A stretch of 64,000 bases of DNA, from NCBI GenBank assembly GCA_964407165.1, contig CAYOUJ010000001.1, forward strand, positions 62,001 through 126,000, written 5' to 3'. The translations under genes and the position numbers were made by a program. The notes beneath the pieces are model-generated. The model was not told the origin of the DNA, searched no databases, and saw nothing but the letters and a program-made list of their open reading frames with translations. This DNA comes from CAZPKH01 sp964407165 (GTDB taxonomy: Bacteria > Bacteroidota > Bacteroidia > Bacteroidales > Muribaculaceae). Positions 32,988 to 43,819 of the stretch are shown here, in pieces; within the stretch, counting starts at the first letter, position 1, and each line of letters opens with the position of its first letter.

Positions 32988-35549
32988 TTACTCGATGGGG
33001 GCATCGTCTGCGGCCTGCTCGGTGGCTGCCTCCTCCTCGTCGGCGGGGACGCAGCATACCGAGGCTATGTCATCGCCTCGTTTGCGCAGGTCGATGATGC
33101 GCACGCCCTGGGTGGCGCGGCCGGTGACGCGCAGGCCCTGGTTGTTGCGGTCAGGGTCGTAGCGCAGGTGCAGGCGGATGGTGATGCCTGAACGGTTGAT
33201 GATCATCAGGTCGTCGGAGTCGTTGACCGAGAGGATGCCTACGAGCGGGCCGGTGGTCTCGTTGATGTTCATGGTCTTGATGCCCAGGCCGCCACGTGAC
33301 TGCACACGGTAGCCGTTGTTGTCGGTCTCGTCGCGCTTGTTGAGGTACGAGCGCTTGGCGAAGCCGTTTGCGCTGACTACGAGCACATCGTTGTCGGTCT
33401 CCTCGGGGGCGCATATCATGCCCACCACGGCGTCGTCGGGTCCGTCGAGGGTTATGCCGCGGACGCCTGCGGCGGTGCGACCCATCGGGCGCAGCCCCTT
33501 GCATATCTCCGGATCGTAAGATGAGTGGAAGCGTATGGCTTTGCCCTTGGTGGTGGCGAGGATGATGTCGTCGGCGTCGGTGGTGTGGATGACGCCTACG
33601 AGTTGGTCACCCTCGTCGAGGGTGATGGCGCGCTTGCCGGCGGCCATTACGCGCGCAAACTCACGGACGCTGGTCTTCTTGACCTTGCCTTGACGGGTGG
33701 CGAAGACGAGGTAGTGGGTGTCTACGAACGTCGGGTCGTCGCTCTGCTTGTAGCAGATGACGGCGTTGACGGCATCGTCGGCGCCGATGGTGAGCAGGTT
33801 CTGTATGGCGCGTCCCTTGGAGTTTTTGGCTCCCTCGGGGATGTCGTATATCTTGAGCTTGTAGACCATGCCGCGGCGAGTGAAGAAGAGTATGTTGGAA
33901 TGCATCGAAGCGGTGTAGATGTACTCTATGAAATCTTCGTCGCGGGTGTCGGAGCCACGGCTGCCGAGGCCGCCGCGACCCTGTGCGCGGAACTCCGAGA
34001 GGGGAGTGCGCTTGATGTAGCCTATATGGCTGATGGTGATGACCATGTCGTCGTCGGCATAGAAGTCTTCGGCGTTGAAGTCGCCGGCGGTATAGTCTAT
34101 GTCGGTGCGCCGCTCGTCGCCGAACTTCTCCTTGACCTCTATCAGCTCGCTCTTGATGAGCTCGCGGCAGACGTGGTCGTTGTTGAGTATCTCCTCGAGG
34201 CGGGCTATCTCGGCCATGATGTCGTCATAGTCGTGCTGCAGCTTCTCCTGGTCGAGTTTTTGAAGCTGCTTGAGGCGCATGTCGAGGATAGCGCGGGTCT
34301 GCACGTCGCTGAGGCCGAAGCGCTCGGCCAGGCGTGCGCGCGACTCCTCGTCGTTGGCCGAGGAGCGGATGATGCGTATAACCTCTTCGATGTTCTTTGA
34401 GGCTATGATGAGGCCCTCGAGTATGTGGGCGCGTTCCTGGGCCTTGCGGAGCTCATACTTGGTGCGGCGGATTACCACCTCGTGACGGTGCTCGAGGAAG
34501 GCCAAGAGTATGTCCTTTAGGTTGAGCAGGCGCGGGCGCCCGTTGACCAGGGCAACGTTGTTGACCGAGAAGGATGCCTGCATCTGGGTCATCTTGTAAA
34601 GCTTGTTGAGCACCACGTTGGAGTTGGCGTCGGATCGCAGCTTGATGACAATGCGCATGCCGGTGTAGTCACTCTCGTCGTTGATGTCGGCGATACCGTC
34701 AATCTTCTTCTCGGTGACCAGCGTGGCAATGTACTTGATAAGCTCGGCGCGGTTGACGTTGTAAGGTATCTCGGTGACGATGATGTTCTCGTGGTTGCCC
34801 TCCTGCTCGATGTTGGCTCGCGCGCGTATAACGATGCGTCCGCGACCGGTTTCGAAAGCCTCTTTGACACCCTGGTAGCCATAGATGGTGCCACCGGTGG
34901 GGAAGTCGGGAGCCTTGATGTATTGCATCAGCTCGGATATGGTCAGGTCGGGGTTGTCGACGAGGGCCACACAAGCGTCGATCGACTCGGAGAGGTTGTG
35001 CGGAGCCATGTTAGTGGCCATGCCCACGGCGATGCCGCTGGAGCCGTTTACCAGCAGATTGGGGAAGCGGGTTGGAAGCACGGTAGGCTCCTGGCGCTCG
35101 TTGTCGTAGTTGGGCACGAAGTCGACGGTGTCTTTGTCGATGTCGCGGAGCATCTCCTCGCCCATCTTCTGGAGGCGCACCTCGGTATAACGCATGGCGG
35201 CGGCGCCGTCGCCGTCGATCGAGCCGAAGTTGCCGTGGCCGTCGACGAGGGTGTAGCGCATGGCCCAGTCCTGGGCGAGGCGCACCACGGTGCCGTAGAT
35301 CGACGAGTCGCCGTGGGGGTGATATTTACCCATAACCTCGCCGACGCAGTTGGCCGACTTCTTGTGGGGCTTGTCGGAGGTGTTGCCCATCTCGTTCATG
35401 CCGAAGAGCACACGGCGGTGCACCGGCTTGAGACCGTCGCGCACGTCGGGGAGGGCACGCGAGACGATGACCGACATTGAGTAGTCAATGTACGACTTCT
35501 TCATCTCGCTTTCGATGTTTATCTTAATGATGCGATCTTCATCAACCAT
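32988..35549 (-). CDS. gyrA: DNA gyrase subunit A
   Basis: 853 aa, full length. N-terminal winged-helix domain with catalytic Tyr121 (AAMRYTEVRL), quinolone region HPHGDSSIYG with Ser82 and Gly86 (E. coli Ser83 and Asp87), and a C-terminal beta-pinwheel containing the QGRGGLGSRG GyrA-box. With GyrB it introduces negative supercoils. Ser82 keeps the wild-type state; Gly86 may be normal for this lineage. A short leader hairpin and a promoter box lie upstream. Confidence 0.97.
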   Translation of the reverse strand: MVDEDRIIKINIESEMKKSYIDYSMSVIVSRALPDVRDGLKPVHRRVLFGMNEMGNTSDKPHKKSANCVGEVMGKYHPHGDSSIYGTVVRLAQDWAMRYTLVDGHGNFGSIDGDGAAAMRYTEVRLQKMGEEMLRDIDKDTVDFVPNYDNERQEPTVLPTRFPNLLVNGSSGIAVGMATNMAPHNLSESIDACVALVDNPDLTISELMQYIKAPDFPTGGTIYGYQGVKEAFETGRGRIVIRARANIEQEGNHENIIVTEIPYNVNRAELIKYIATLVTEKKIDGIADINDESDYTGMRIVIKLRSDANSNVVLNKLYKMTQMQASFSVNNVALVNGRPRLLNLKDILLAFLEHRHEVVIRRTKYELRKAQERAHILEGLIIASKNIEEVIRIIRSSANDEESRARLAERFGLSDVQTRAILDMRLKQLQKLDQEKLQHDYDDIMAEIARLEEILNNDHVCRELIKSELIEVKEKFGDERRTDIDYTAGDFNAEDFYADDDMVITISHIGYIKRTPLSEFRAQGRGGLGSRGSDTRDEDFIEYIYTASMHSNILFFTRRGMVYKLKIYDIPEGAKNSKGRAIQNLLTIGADDAVNAVICYKQSDDPTFVDTHYLVFATRQGKVKKTSVREFARVMAAGKRAITLDEGDQLVGVIHTTDADDIILATTKGKAIRFHSSYDPEICKGLRPMGRTAAGVRGITLDGPDDAVVGMICAPEETDNDVLVVSANGFAKRSYLNKRDETDNNGYRVQSRGGLGIKTMNINETTGPLVGILSVNDSDDLMIINRSGITIRLHLRYDPDRNNQGLRVTGRATQGVRIIDLRKRGDDIASVCCVPADEEEAATEQAADDAPIE

Positions 35550-35577
35550 AGTTAAAGTGTTTATCTTTTTCCATTTA

Positions 35578-35613
35578 CAGCTGCGTGCCCACCGTTAAAA
35601 ACGGCATCGCAGG
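35578..35613 (-). other. possible leader hairpin of gyrA
   Basis: In the leader of gyrA a stem CCGTT/AACGG with AAA loop (about 35592-35604) is flanked by TGCG/CGCA and TGCC/GGCA pairs. It is the only structured part of the 293-bp gyrA-clpC gap (35550-35842) apart from the promoters. Confidence 0.3.
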
Positions 35614-35667
35614 CCGCGCTGCACAATAATTAGCGTTGATTTGGCGTTATTAATTCAAAATATCGTA

Positions 35668-35675
35668 CAAAGGTA
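35668..35675 (-). promoter_or_regulatory. -7 box of gyrA
   Basis: On the minus strand this reads TACCTTTG; it implies a leader of about 110 nt, containing the hairpin at 35578-35613. Confidence 0.55.
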
Positions 35676-35759
35676 ACAAATTTTATTGTAACAGGAAAAT
35701 TTTTGGCAAGGGAATTGATGTTTCGGCAAAAAATCTCATTTCTCCTACCATTATTCTTT

Positions 35760-35787
35760 TTTGGCACGATAATTGTTCATATATTTG
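35760..35787 (+). promoter_or_regulatory. promoter of clpC (-33 TTTG and -7 TATATTTG)
   Basis: TTTG at 35760-35763 and TATATTTG at 35780-35787 are 20 bp apart (start to start), the expected Bacteroidota spacing. The clpC ATG at 35843 is 55 nt downstream. Confidence 0.65.
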
Positions 35788-35842
35788 CGTGTGGACAATC
35801 GACCATACACATTATATAATAGCAAACACCAACCACACCATA

Positions 35843-38401
<2,559 letters not shown>

Positions 38402-38402
38402 C

Positions 38403-38486
38403 GCACAATGCATAATTAACAATGCACAATTCCATCCGGAAAAGCTGACGGGGAATTGTGCATTGTGCATTTTGCATTGTGCATTG
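38403..38486. repeat. TGCACAATGCATAAT word array after clpC
   Basis: Copies of the word fill the gap. A perfect 14-bp stem (38420-38433 and 38452-38465) encloses an 18-nt loop with ATCCGG. Here both neighbours point the same way, so it may act as the clpC terminator. Confidence 0.65.
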
Positions 38487-38498
38487 AAAGAAAATTGC

Positions 38499-38506
38499 TA
38501 ATTTTG
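38499..38506 (+). promoter_or_regulatory. -7 box of the DUF1599 gene
   Basis: TAATTTTG, a consensus match, 19 nt before the ATG at 38526; supports a new transcript for the DUF1599-DoxX-tpiA group. Confidence 0.5.
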
Positions 38507-38525
38507 CAGCAAATTTCATCAGGCA

Positions 38526-39077
38526 ATGGACAAAGCCCCCAACACCTCCGAACAGTTCGACCGCGCCATGGAGCGCTGCCACGACATATTCCACAAGAAG
38601 CTGCAGGACTACGGCCCCTCGTGGCGCATCATGCGCCCGGCCACCGTCACCGACCAGCTGCTGATCAAGGCGATGCGCATACGCTCGCTGCAGCAGATGA
38701 CCGACGGCGCGCGCGTCGACGAGGGCATCCTGCCGGAGCTGCTGGCCATTGTCAATTACGGGATAGTGGCGCTGCTGCAGCTGAAGTATTCATTTGACAA
38801 CCAGCCCAAGTGGAACGTGGAGACGGCCGACAGCCGCTACATGGAGGAGGCTACAGCGTCGAAGGCGCTGATGATGGACAAGAACCATGACTACGGCGAG
38901 GCGTGGCGCCACATGCGCGTCAGCTCGATGGTCGACCTCATACTCACCAAACTCTACCGCATCAAGCAGATAGAGGACAACGACGGGCACACCGTCGCCT
39001 CCGAGGGTGTCGAGGGCAACTACCAGGACATCATCAACTATGCCATCTTCTGCATCATAAAGGAGACCGAAGGATGA
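38526..39077 (+). CDS. DUF1599 family protein (tandem-duplicated domain)
   Basis: 183 aa, no signal peptide. Two copies of the same helical domain: KKLQDYGPSWRIMRPATVTD (about 25-45) matches DKNHDYGEAWRHMRVSSMVD (about 118-138), and INYGIVALLQLK matches INYAIFCIIKE. DYG..W..MR with downstream charged helices is the DUF1599 signature. The activity is unknown; a nucleotide-related role has been suggested for such proteins. The last codons overlap the ATG of the membrane protein (ATGA). Confidence 0.85.
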   Translation: MDKAPNTSEQFDRAMERCHDIFHKKLQDYGPSWRIMRPATVTDQLLIKAMRIRSLQQMTDGARVDEGILPELLAIVNYGIVALLQLKYSFDNQPKWNVETADSRYMEEATASKALMMDKNHDYGEAWRHMRVSSMVDLILTKLYRIKQIEDNDGHTVASEGVEGNYQDIINYAIFCIIKETEG

Positions 39078-41176
39078 CACTCCGCAACGACCTCAAGCAG
39101 CGCAGCCGGCAGATACAGGAGCAATCGCGAGCCGTGCAGAGGGGCCAGAAATGGTGGCTCATCGCCCTCGTCTGGCTGCTGCGCGTGGCCGTAGGCGCAA
39201 CGTTCATCGTCTCCGGCGTAGCGAAGGCCATCGACCCGTGGGGGAGCATATACAAGTTTGAGGAATATTTCACCCTGTGGGGCTGGGACATTCCCCGCTC
39301 GCTCACTCTTGCCGGCGCCGTCGGCCTCTCTGTGGTTGAGGCCCTTACTGGACTGATGCTGCTGTTGGGGTGCTACCGCCGCTGGTCGGTGTGGATACTC
39401 GCGGCCGTCATGGCCTTCATGCTCCCGTTGAGCCTTTACATCTACATTGACAGCCCTGTGGCCGACTGCGGATGCTTCGGCGATTTCTTGATAATTTCCA
39501 ACGCAGCTACGTTCTGGAAGAACGTGGTGCTGACCGCCGCGCTTGTCTTCCTGATACTTTACAATAGGCGCGTGCTGTGCCTTGTCAGCCCTTATTTCCA
39601 GTGGATGCCGCTGGTGACAGGGTTGGCTTACCTGCTTATAATAAACGTGATAGGGTATAACGTGCAGCCGATGGTCGACTTCCGCGCATGGCCTGTGGGA
39701 ACCCCCTTGGTAGCCACGGCCGACGAGGAGGGCGACGAGCCGGAGTTCCTGTTCATCTATGAGAAGGACGGAGAGGAGCGCAAGTTCACCGCCGATAGTC
39801 TGCCTGACGAGACGTGGACGTTCGTTGACCGGCAGCAGATAGGGGAGACCCCGGTGGCCAATGCCGATGACTTCACCGTCTATGAGGGTGGCGACGACGT
39901 CACCGATGACGCCATAGCCACCGAAGGGCCGCAGCTACTTGTGCTCATTCCCGACATGCGGCGCGTGGATATCTCCTTCACATCTTACATCAACGCTTTG
40001 GGCCGCTATCTCGAGGAGCGCGGCGGCTCGGTTATCGGCGTCATCGGCGGGGAGGAGCGCGACCTCGATTTCTGGCGCGACATCGCCCTGGCTGAGTATC
40101 CGCTGTACACGGCCGAGCCGACGCAGATAAAGGCACTGGCTCGCGGCAATGTGGCGCTTGTCTACCTCAACGACGGCGTAGTGCAGTGGAAGCGCACGGC
40201 ATCGAGCATCGACGGCGAGGAGATGCTGGAGATGCTCAAGACGCAGCCCCTCGATGCACTGGCCACCCACGGCGGCGCCGTGTTCCGCTGGCTCATAGGT
40301 GCGCTGGTATTCATACTCCTGGCAATAGTGGTGGTCAATAACCTTGGGCGCCTCGCCATTCGTATCACACGCAGAAACATCAGAAAAAACAAAAGAACCA
40401 ATAAACCAAAACAACTGAAAATGAGAAAGAAAATTGTTGCCGGCAACTGGAAGATGAACACCACCGTTGCCGAAGGCGTAGGCCTGGCAAAGGATGTAAA
40501 CGAGGCCCTGAGCCGCGTAAACGCCAAGTGCGACGTCATCATCGCCGTTCCCTTCACTCACTTGGCACCCGTTGCCGCCGTGATCGACCAGAACCGCCTG
40601 GGCCTGGGCGCCGAGAACTGTGCCGACCATGCCAAGGGCGCCTACACCGGCGAGGTGTCAGCTGCCATGGTAGCCTCCACGGGCGCCACTTACGTCATCC
40701 TCGGCCATTCTGAGCGTCGCCAGTATTACGGCGAGACCTCCGAGACGCTGCGCGAGAAGGTTGCCCAGGCTTTCGCCAACAACCTGACCCCCATCTTCTG
40801 CATCGGCGAGGTGCTGGAGGAGCGTGAGAACGGCACCTACTTCGACGTGGTCAAAGGCCAGATTGAGAGTGCCCTGTTTGACCTGTCGGCCGAGGACTTC
40901 TCGAAGATTATCCTGGCGTACGAGCCCGTCTGGGCCATCGGCACGGGCAAGACTGCCACCGACGACCAGGCCCAGGAGATGCACGCCTACATCCGCAAGA
41001 CCATTGCCGACAAGTATGGCAAGGAGGTTGCCGACAACACCTCGATACTCTACGGCGGCAGCTGCAAGCCCTCCAACGCCGCAGCGCTCTTCGCCAAGGA
41101 GGACGTCGACGGCGGTCTCATCGGCGGCGCCTCGCTCGACGCCGAGTCGTTCATGGGCATTGTCAACGCCTGGTAA
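39074..41176 (+). CDS. MauE/DoxX-like membrane protein fused in frame to triosephosphate isomerase
   Basis: 700 codons without a stop. Residues 1-449 are a MauE/DoxX-type protein: membrane segments near 30-50, 70-90, 95-115, 150-165 and 170-190, a DCGCFGD redox motif at 131-137, then a periplasmic-looking Asp/Glu-rich domain (about 215-405) and a last helix. After a basic linker (about 425-449), the chain continues in frame into TpiA at Met450. In Bacteroides the two are separate neighbouring genes. The linker is AT-rich, contains a 15-mer shared with the 42389-42456 element, and the missing stop could be real or a single-base sequencing error. ATG overlaps the upstream stop. Confidence 0.8.
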   Translation: MTLRNDLKQRSRQIQEQSRAVQRGQKWWLIALVWLLRVAVGATFIVSGVAKAIDPWGSIYKFEEYFTLWGWDIPRSLTLAGAVGLSVVEALTGLMLLLGCYRRWSVWILAAVMAFMLPLSLYIYIDSPVADCGCFGDFLIISNAATFWKNVVLTAALVFLILYNRRVLCLVSPYFQWMPLVTGLAYLLIINVIGYNVQPMVDFRAWPVGTPLVATADEEGDEPEFLFIYEKDGEERKFTADSLPDETWTFVDRQQIGETPVANADDFTVYEGGDDVTDDAIATEGPQLLVLIPDMRRVDISFTSYINALGRYLEERGGSVIGVIGGEERDLDFWRDIALAEYPLYTAEPTQIKALARGNVALVYLNDGVVQWKRTASSIDGEEMLEMLKTQPLDALATHGGAVFRWLIGALVFILLAIVVVNNLGRLAIRITRRNIRKNKRTNKPKQLKMRKKIVAGNWKMNTTVAEGVGLAKDVNEALSRVNAKCDVIIAVPFTHLAPVAAVIDQNRLGLGAENCADHAKGAYTGEVSAAMVASTGATYVILGHSERRQYYGETSETLREKVAQAFANNLTPIFCIGEVLEERENGTYFDVVKGQIESALFDLSAEDFSKIILAYEPVWAIGTGKTATDDQAQEMHAYIRKTIADKYGKEVADNTSILYGGSCKPSNAAALFAKEDVDGGLIGGASLDAESFMGIVNAW
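40421..41176 (+). CDS. tpiA: triosephosphate isomerase
   Basis: 251 aa if started at its own ATG 40421 (RKKIVAGNWKMN with catalytic Lys11). The His in ILGHSERR and Glu in YEPVWAIGTGK complete the active site; the GGSCKPSN and GGLIGGASL loops bind phosphate. It interconverts dihydroxyacetone phosphate and glyceraldehyde 3-phosphate in glycolysis. The frame is continuous with the upstream membrane protein. If tpiA is translated only as a fusion, the enzyme would be tethered to the membrane; separate initiation seems more likely. Confidence 0.93.
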   Translation: MRKKIVAGNWKMNTTVAEGVGLAKDVNEALSRVNAKCDVIIAVPFTHLAPVAAVIDQNRLGLGAENCADHAKGAYTGEVSAAMVASTGATYVILGHSERRQYYGETSETLREKVAQAFANNLTPIFCIGEVLEERENGTYFDVVKGQIESALFDLSAEDFSKIILAYEPVWAIGTGKTATDDQAQEMHAYIRKTIADKYGKEVADNTSILYGGSCKPSNAAALFAKEDVDGGLIGGASLDAESFMGIVNAW

Positions 41177-41198
41177 TATCGAGTGAAAATCGATAATC

Positions 41199-41234
41199 AA
41201 TCGATAGTCCATCGACGGGCTATCGATTTTTTTT
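41199..41234 (+). terminator. Rho-independent terminator of tpiA
   Basis: Stem AATCGATAG (41199-41207) with CTATCGATT (41220-41228), extended by TCC/GGG, followed by a T-run (41227-41234). It lies 22 bp after the tpiA stop. Confidence 0.85.
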
Positions 41235-41254
41235 GCATTCTCCACGATAATTGC

Positions 41255-41262
41255 TACCTTTG
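41255..41262 (+). promoter_or_regulatory. -7 box of the SPOR gene
   Basis: TACCTTTG lies 20 nt before the ATG at 41283. Confidence 0.55.
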
Positions 41263-41282
41263 CCCCCAAAATAGCGACTAAT

Positions 41283-41774
41283 ATGGCCTTGAGGCTCCGA
41301 ATCATAACTTTATCTTTGGCGGCGATGACACTCGTCGCCAGTCAGGCTGTTGCCGCATCTTTGCAAGAAAACACCGATCCCTCGCCCTCTATCGTCTCCA
41401 GCATAACGGAGACGGAGGGGTGCGAGGTTGTGCAGCCGGCAGCCCTGGCCGACCGTGTGCTTTTCCATCAGCCGAAGGTGGAGCCGCCTAAGAAGAAGGT
41501 CGACAGCCGCGCCGGCTTCCGCGTGCAGATTTTCTCGGACGGCAACCAGACTACGGCTCGCAACAATGCCCGCGCGCGCATACGTCAGGTGTCGGCGCGC
41601 TTCCCGCAATGGGGCACCTACCTCACCAGCAACCTCCCGTATTGGCGCGCCCGCGTCGGTGACTTCAAGACCCGCGAGGAGGCCAACAGCGCCGCCGCTG
41701 AGATACGCCGCGCGTTCCCCTCGTTCAGCAACGAGGTTCGCGTGGTCTCCGACCGCATCAGCATCCGGGAATAG
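41283..41774 (+). CDS. SPOR-domain protein
   Basis: 163 aa with a signal peptide (about residues 1-24) and a C-terminal SPOR domain (about 78-160, AGFRVQIFSDGNQTTARNNA ... WRARVGDFKTREEANSAAAE). SPOR domains bind denuded peptidoglycan at the septum, so it is probably an envelope protein involved in division or wall maintenance. folE starts 31 nt further on after a TAGTGAG word array. Confidence 0.88.
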   Translation: MALRLRIITLSLAAMTLVASQAVAASLQENTDPSPSIVSSITETEGCEVVQPAALADRVLFHQPKVEPPKKKVDSRAGFRVQIFSDGNQTTARNNARARIRQVSARFPQWGTYLTSNLPYWRARVGDFKTREEANSAAAEIRRAFPSFSNEVRVVSDRISIRE

Positions 41775-41800
41775 GTAGTTAGTGAGTAGTGAGTAAAAGT
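41775..41800. repeat. TAGTGAG word array between the SPOR gene and folE
   Basis: The words TAGTTAG, TGAGTAG and TGAGTAA follow the TAG stop directly; same family as the arms of the 20325-20395 hairpin. Confidence 0.5.
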
Positions 41801-41805
41801 TCGCA

Positions 41806-42384
41806 ATGGCTAAGGAAAAGGATACACAAGATATTATCAGTCAGATAGCCCGGCACTATGAGGAGATACTCCGTCTGCTGGGCGAAGACACCACCCGCGA
41901 GGGCCTTGTCAAGACTCCCGTGCGCGCCGCCAAGGCTCTGTATTACTGCACACAGGGCTATCGGCAGACTGTCGAGGAGGTAGTCGGCGACGCCATCTTC
42001 ACTCACGAAGGCTCCGACATGATTACGGTGCAGGACATCGAGTTCTATTCGTTCTGCGAGCACCACATCCTCCCTTTCTTCGGCAGCGTCTCCGTCGGCT
42101 ATATCCCCGACGGGAAGATTATCGGCATCAGCAAGCTGGCACGACTGGTCAACCTCTACGCGCGGCGGCTGCAGATACAGGAGCGGTTCACCCGCGAGAT
42201 TTGCGAGGCTGTCCGCGACGTGCTCGGAGCCCGCGGCGTCATCGTGGTGTGCAACGCCGGCCACCTGTGCATGAAGATGCGCGGCGTCGAGAAGCAGGAC
42301 GCCACCACCACCACCCTGGCCACCACGGGCCTTTTCGACGACCCCTCCCTCCTGCACCGCTTCCTCCTGACCTTAAAGAAATAA
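41806..42384 (+). CDS. folE: GTP cyclohydrolase I
   Basis: 192 aa. First enzyme of tetrahydrofolate/queuosine pterin synthesis, converting GTP to dihydroneopterin triphosphate. Zinc ligands Cys84 and His87 (SFCEHHILPF) and Cys155 (GHLCMKMRG) are present, along with KTPVRAAKAL and the C-terminal VEKQDATTTTLATTG. Length is normal. Convergent with ugd. Confidence 0.95.
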   Translation: MAKEKDTQDIISQIARHYEEILRLLGEDTTREGLVKTPVRAAKALYYCTQGYRQTVEEVVGDAIFTHEGSDMITVQDIEFYSFCEHHILPFFGSVSVGYIPDGKIIGISKLARLVNLYARRLQIQERFTREICEAVRDVLGARGVIVVCNAGHLCMKMRGVEKQDATTTTLATTGLFDDPSLLHRFLLTLKK

Positions 42385-42388
42385 ACTA

Positions 42389-42456
42389 TCTCACGAAGAA
42401 ACAAAAGAACCAAAAAACTTCATTGTTTCTTTTGGTTCTTTTGTTTCTTCGCGAGA
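42389..42456. terminator. GAAGAAACAAAAGAACC inverted repeat between folE and ugd
   Basis: Perfect 22-bp arms (42394-42415 and 42430-42451), one A-C mismatch, and four more pairs. It shares terminal sequence and the mismatch with 31411-31474. It also contains the 15-mer AAACAAAAGAACCAA (42399-42413), identical to the DoxX-tpiA linker at 40387-40401. Confidence 0.75.
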
Positions 42457-42469
42457 TTGTTGTAGGCTA

Positions 42470-43780
42470 CTATCCGATGCGGTAGTAGGTGAAGCCTTCG
42501 TCGGAGAGGACCGCAGGGTCGTAGATGTTGCGGCCGTCGAGGATGAGGGGGGAGCGCATCTCGCGGGCGAGACGGGGCCACGCGGGCATGCGGAACTCCT
42601 TCCACTCGGTGAGCATCATGACGGCGTCGGCATCCTTGGCGGCGTCGTAGATGTCTGCGCAGTAGGTGACGGCGTCGCCGAGGCGGCGTCGGCACTCGTC
42701 CATTGCGACGGGGTCGTAGACGCGTACGGTGGCACCGGCCTCGCGGAGGAGGTCGATGATGACGAGTGAGGGTGCGCAGCGCATGTCGTCGGTGTCGGGC
42801 TTGAAAGCGAGGCCCCAGAGGGCGACGGTACGGCCCTTAAGGTCGCCGCCGAAGTGGCTGGAGAGCTTGTCGAAGAGGAGGCGCTTCTGGCGGTCGTTGA
42901 CGGACTCGACGGCCTGGAGAACCTGCATAGAGTAGTCGTTCTCCTGGGCGGTCTTGATCAGGGCCTTGACATCCTTGGGGAAGCAGGAGCCTCCGTAGCC
43001 GCAGCCGGGGTATAGGAATTTCTTGCCGATGCGGGTGTCGGAGCCGATGCCGCGGCGCACCATCGAGACGTCGGCGCCGACCAGCTCGCAGAGGTTGGCG
43101 ATGTCGTTCATGAACGAAATGCGGGTGGCGAGCATGGCGTTGGCGGCGTATTTGATCATCTCGGCCGAGGGTATGTCGGTGAATATCATGCGCTCGGCGC
43201 GGAGCATGAAGGGGCGGTAGAGGCGCGACATGAGGCGGCGAGCCTTCTCGGAGTCGACGCCGACGACAACGCGGTCGGGGTGCATGAAGTCGTCGACGGC
43301 GCATCCCTCCTTGAGGAACTCGGGATTGGAGGCGACGTCGAACTCTACGTTGACGCCACGCTTGTCCAGTTCCTCACGGATGGCCTTACGGACTTTGCCG
43401 GCGGTGCCGACGGGGACGGTAGACTTGGTGACGACGAGCTTGTAGGAGGTCATGTTGCGACCAATCTCTCGGGCGACGCTGAGCACATAGCTAAGGTCGG
43501 CGGAGCCGTCTTCATCGGGGGGGGTGCCGACAGCGGAGAAGACAATGTCGACGGAGGGGAGCACCTCGGCCAAGGAGGTGGAGAAGTGAAGGCGCCCGGC
43601 GCGCACATTGCGGGTGACCATGCCGTCGAGGCCCGGCTCATAGATGGGCACACGGCCGGCGCGGAGGGCGTCGACTTTCTTTTGGTCGATGTCGATGCAG
43701 GTGACGTTGATGCCCATTTCGGAGAAACAGGTGCCGGTGACAAGGCCGACGTATCCGGTGCCGACGATAGCTATATTCAT
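42470..43780 (-). CDS. ugd: UDP-glucose 6-dehydrogenase
   Basis: 436 aa. Oxidises UDP-glucose to UDP-glucuronate with NAD. N-terminal Rossmann GTGYVG (7-12), central SNPEFLKEG, catalytic Cys266 in YGGSCFPKD, and C-terminal GLAFKPDTDDMR are present. It supplies uronic acid for polysaccharides, possibly for the 13-20 kb cluster, which has no dehydrogenase of its own. Single-gene unit preceded by a GGAGTTTA word array. Confidence 0.95.
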   Translation of the reverse strand: MNIAIVGTGYVGLVTGTCFSEMGINVTCIDIDQKKVDALRAGRVPIYEPGLDGMVTRNVRAGRLHFSTSLAEVLPSVDIVFSAVGTPPDEDGSADLSYVLSVAREIGRNMTSYKLVVTKSTVPVGTAGKVRKAIREELDKRGVNVEFDVASNPEFLKEGCAVDDFMHPDRVVVGVDSEKARRLMSRLYRPFMLRAERMIFTDIPSAEMIKYAANAMLATRISFMNDIANLCELVGADVSMVRRGIGSDTRIGKKFLYPGCGYGGSCFPKDVKALIKTAQENDYSMQVLQAVESVNDRQKRLLFDKLSSHFGGDLKGRTVALWGLAFKPDTDDMRCAPSLVIIDLLREAGATVRVYDPVAMDECRRRLGDAVTYCADIYDAAKDADAVMMLTEWKEFRMPAWPRLAREMRSPLILDGRNIYDPAVLSDEGFTYYRIG

Positions 43781-43783
43781 GTT

Positions 43784-43815
43784 GAGTTTAGGAGTTTAGG
43801 AGTTTAGGAGTTGAT
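43784..43815. repeat. GGAGTTTA word array between ugd and the TonB receptor gene
   Basis: About four copies of GAGTTTAG/GAGTTGA fill the 39-bp gap between the ugd start and the receptor stop. Confidence 0.55.
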
Positions 43816-43819
43816 TTGT

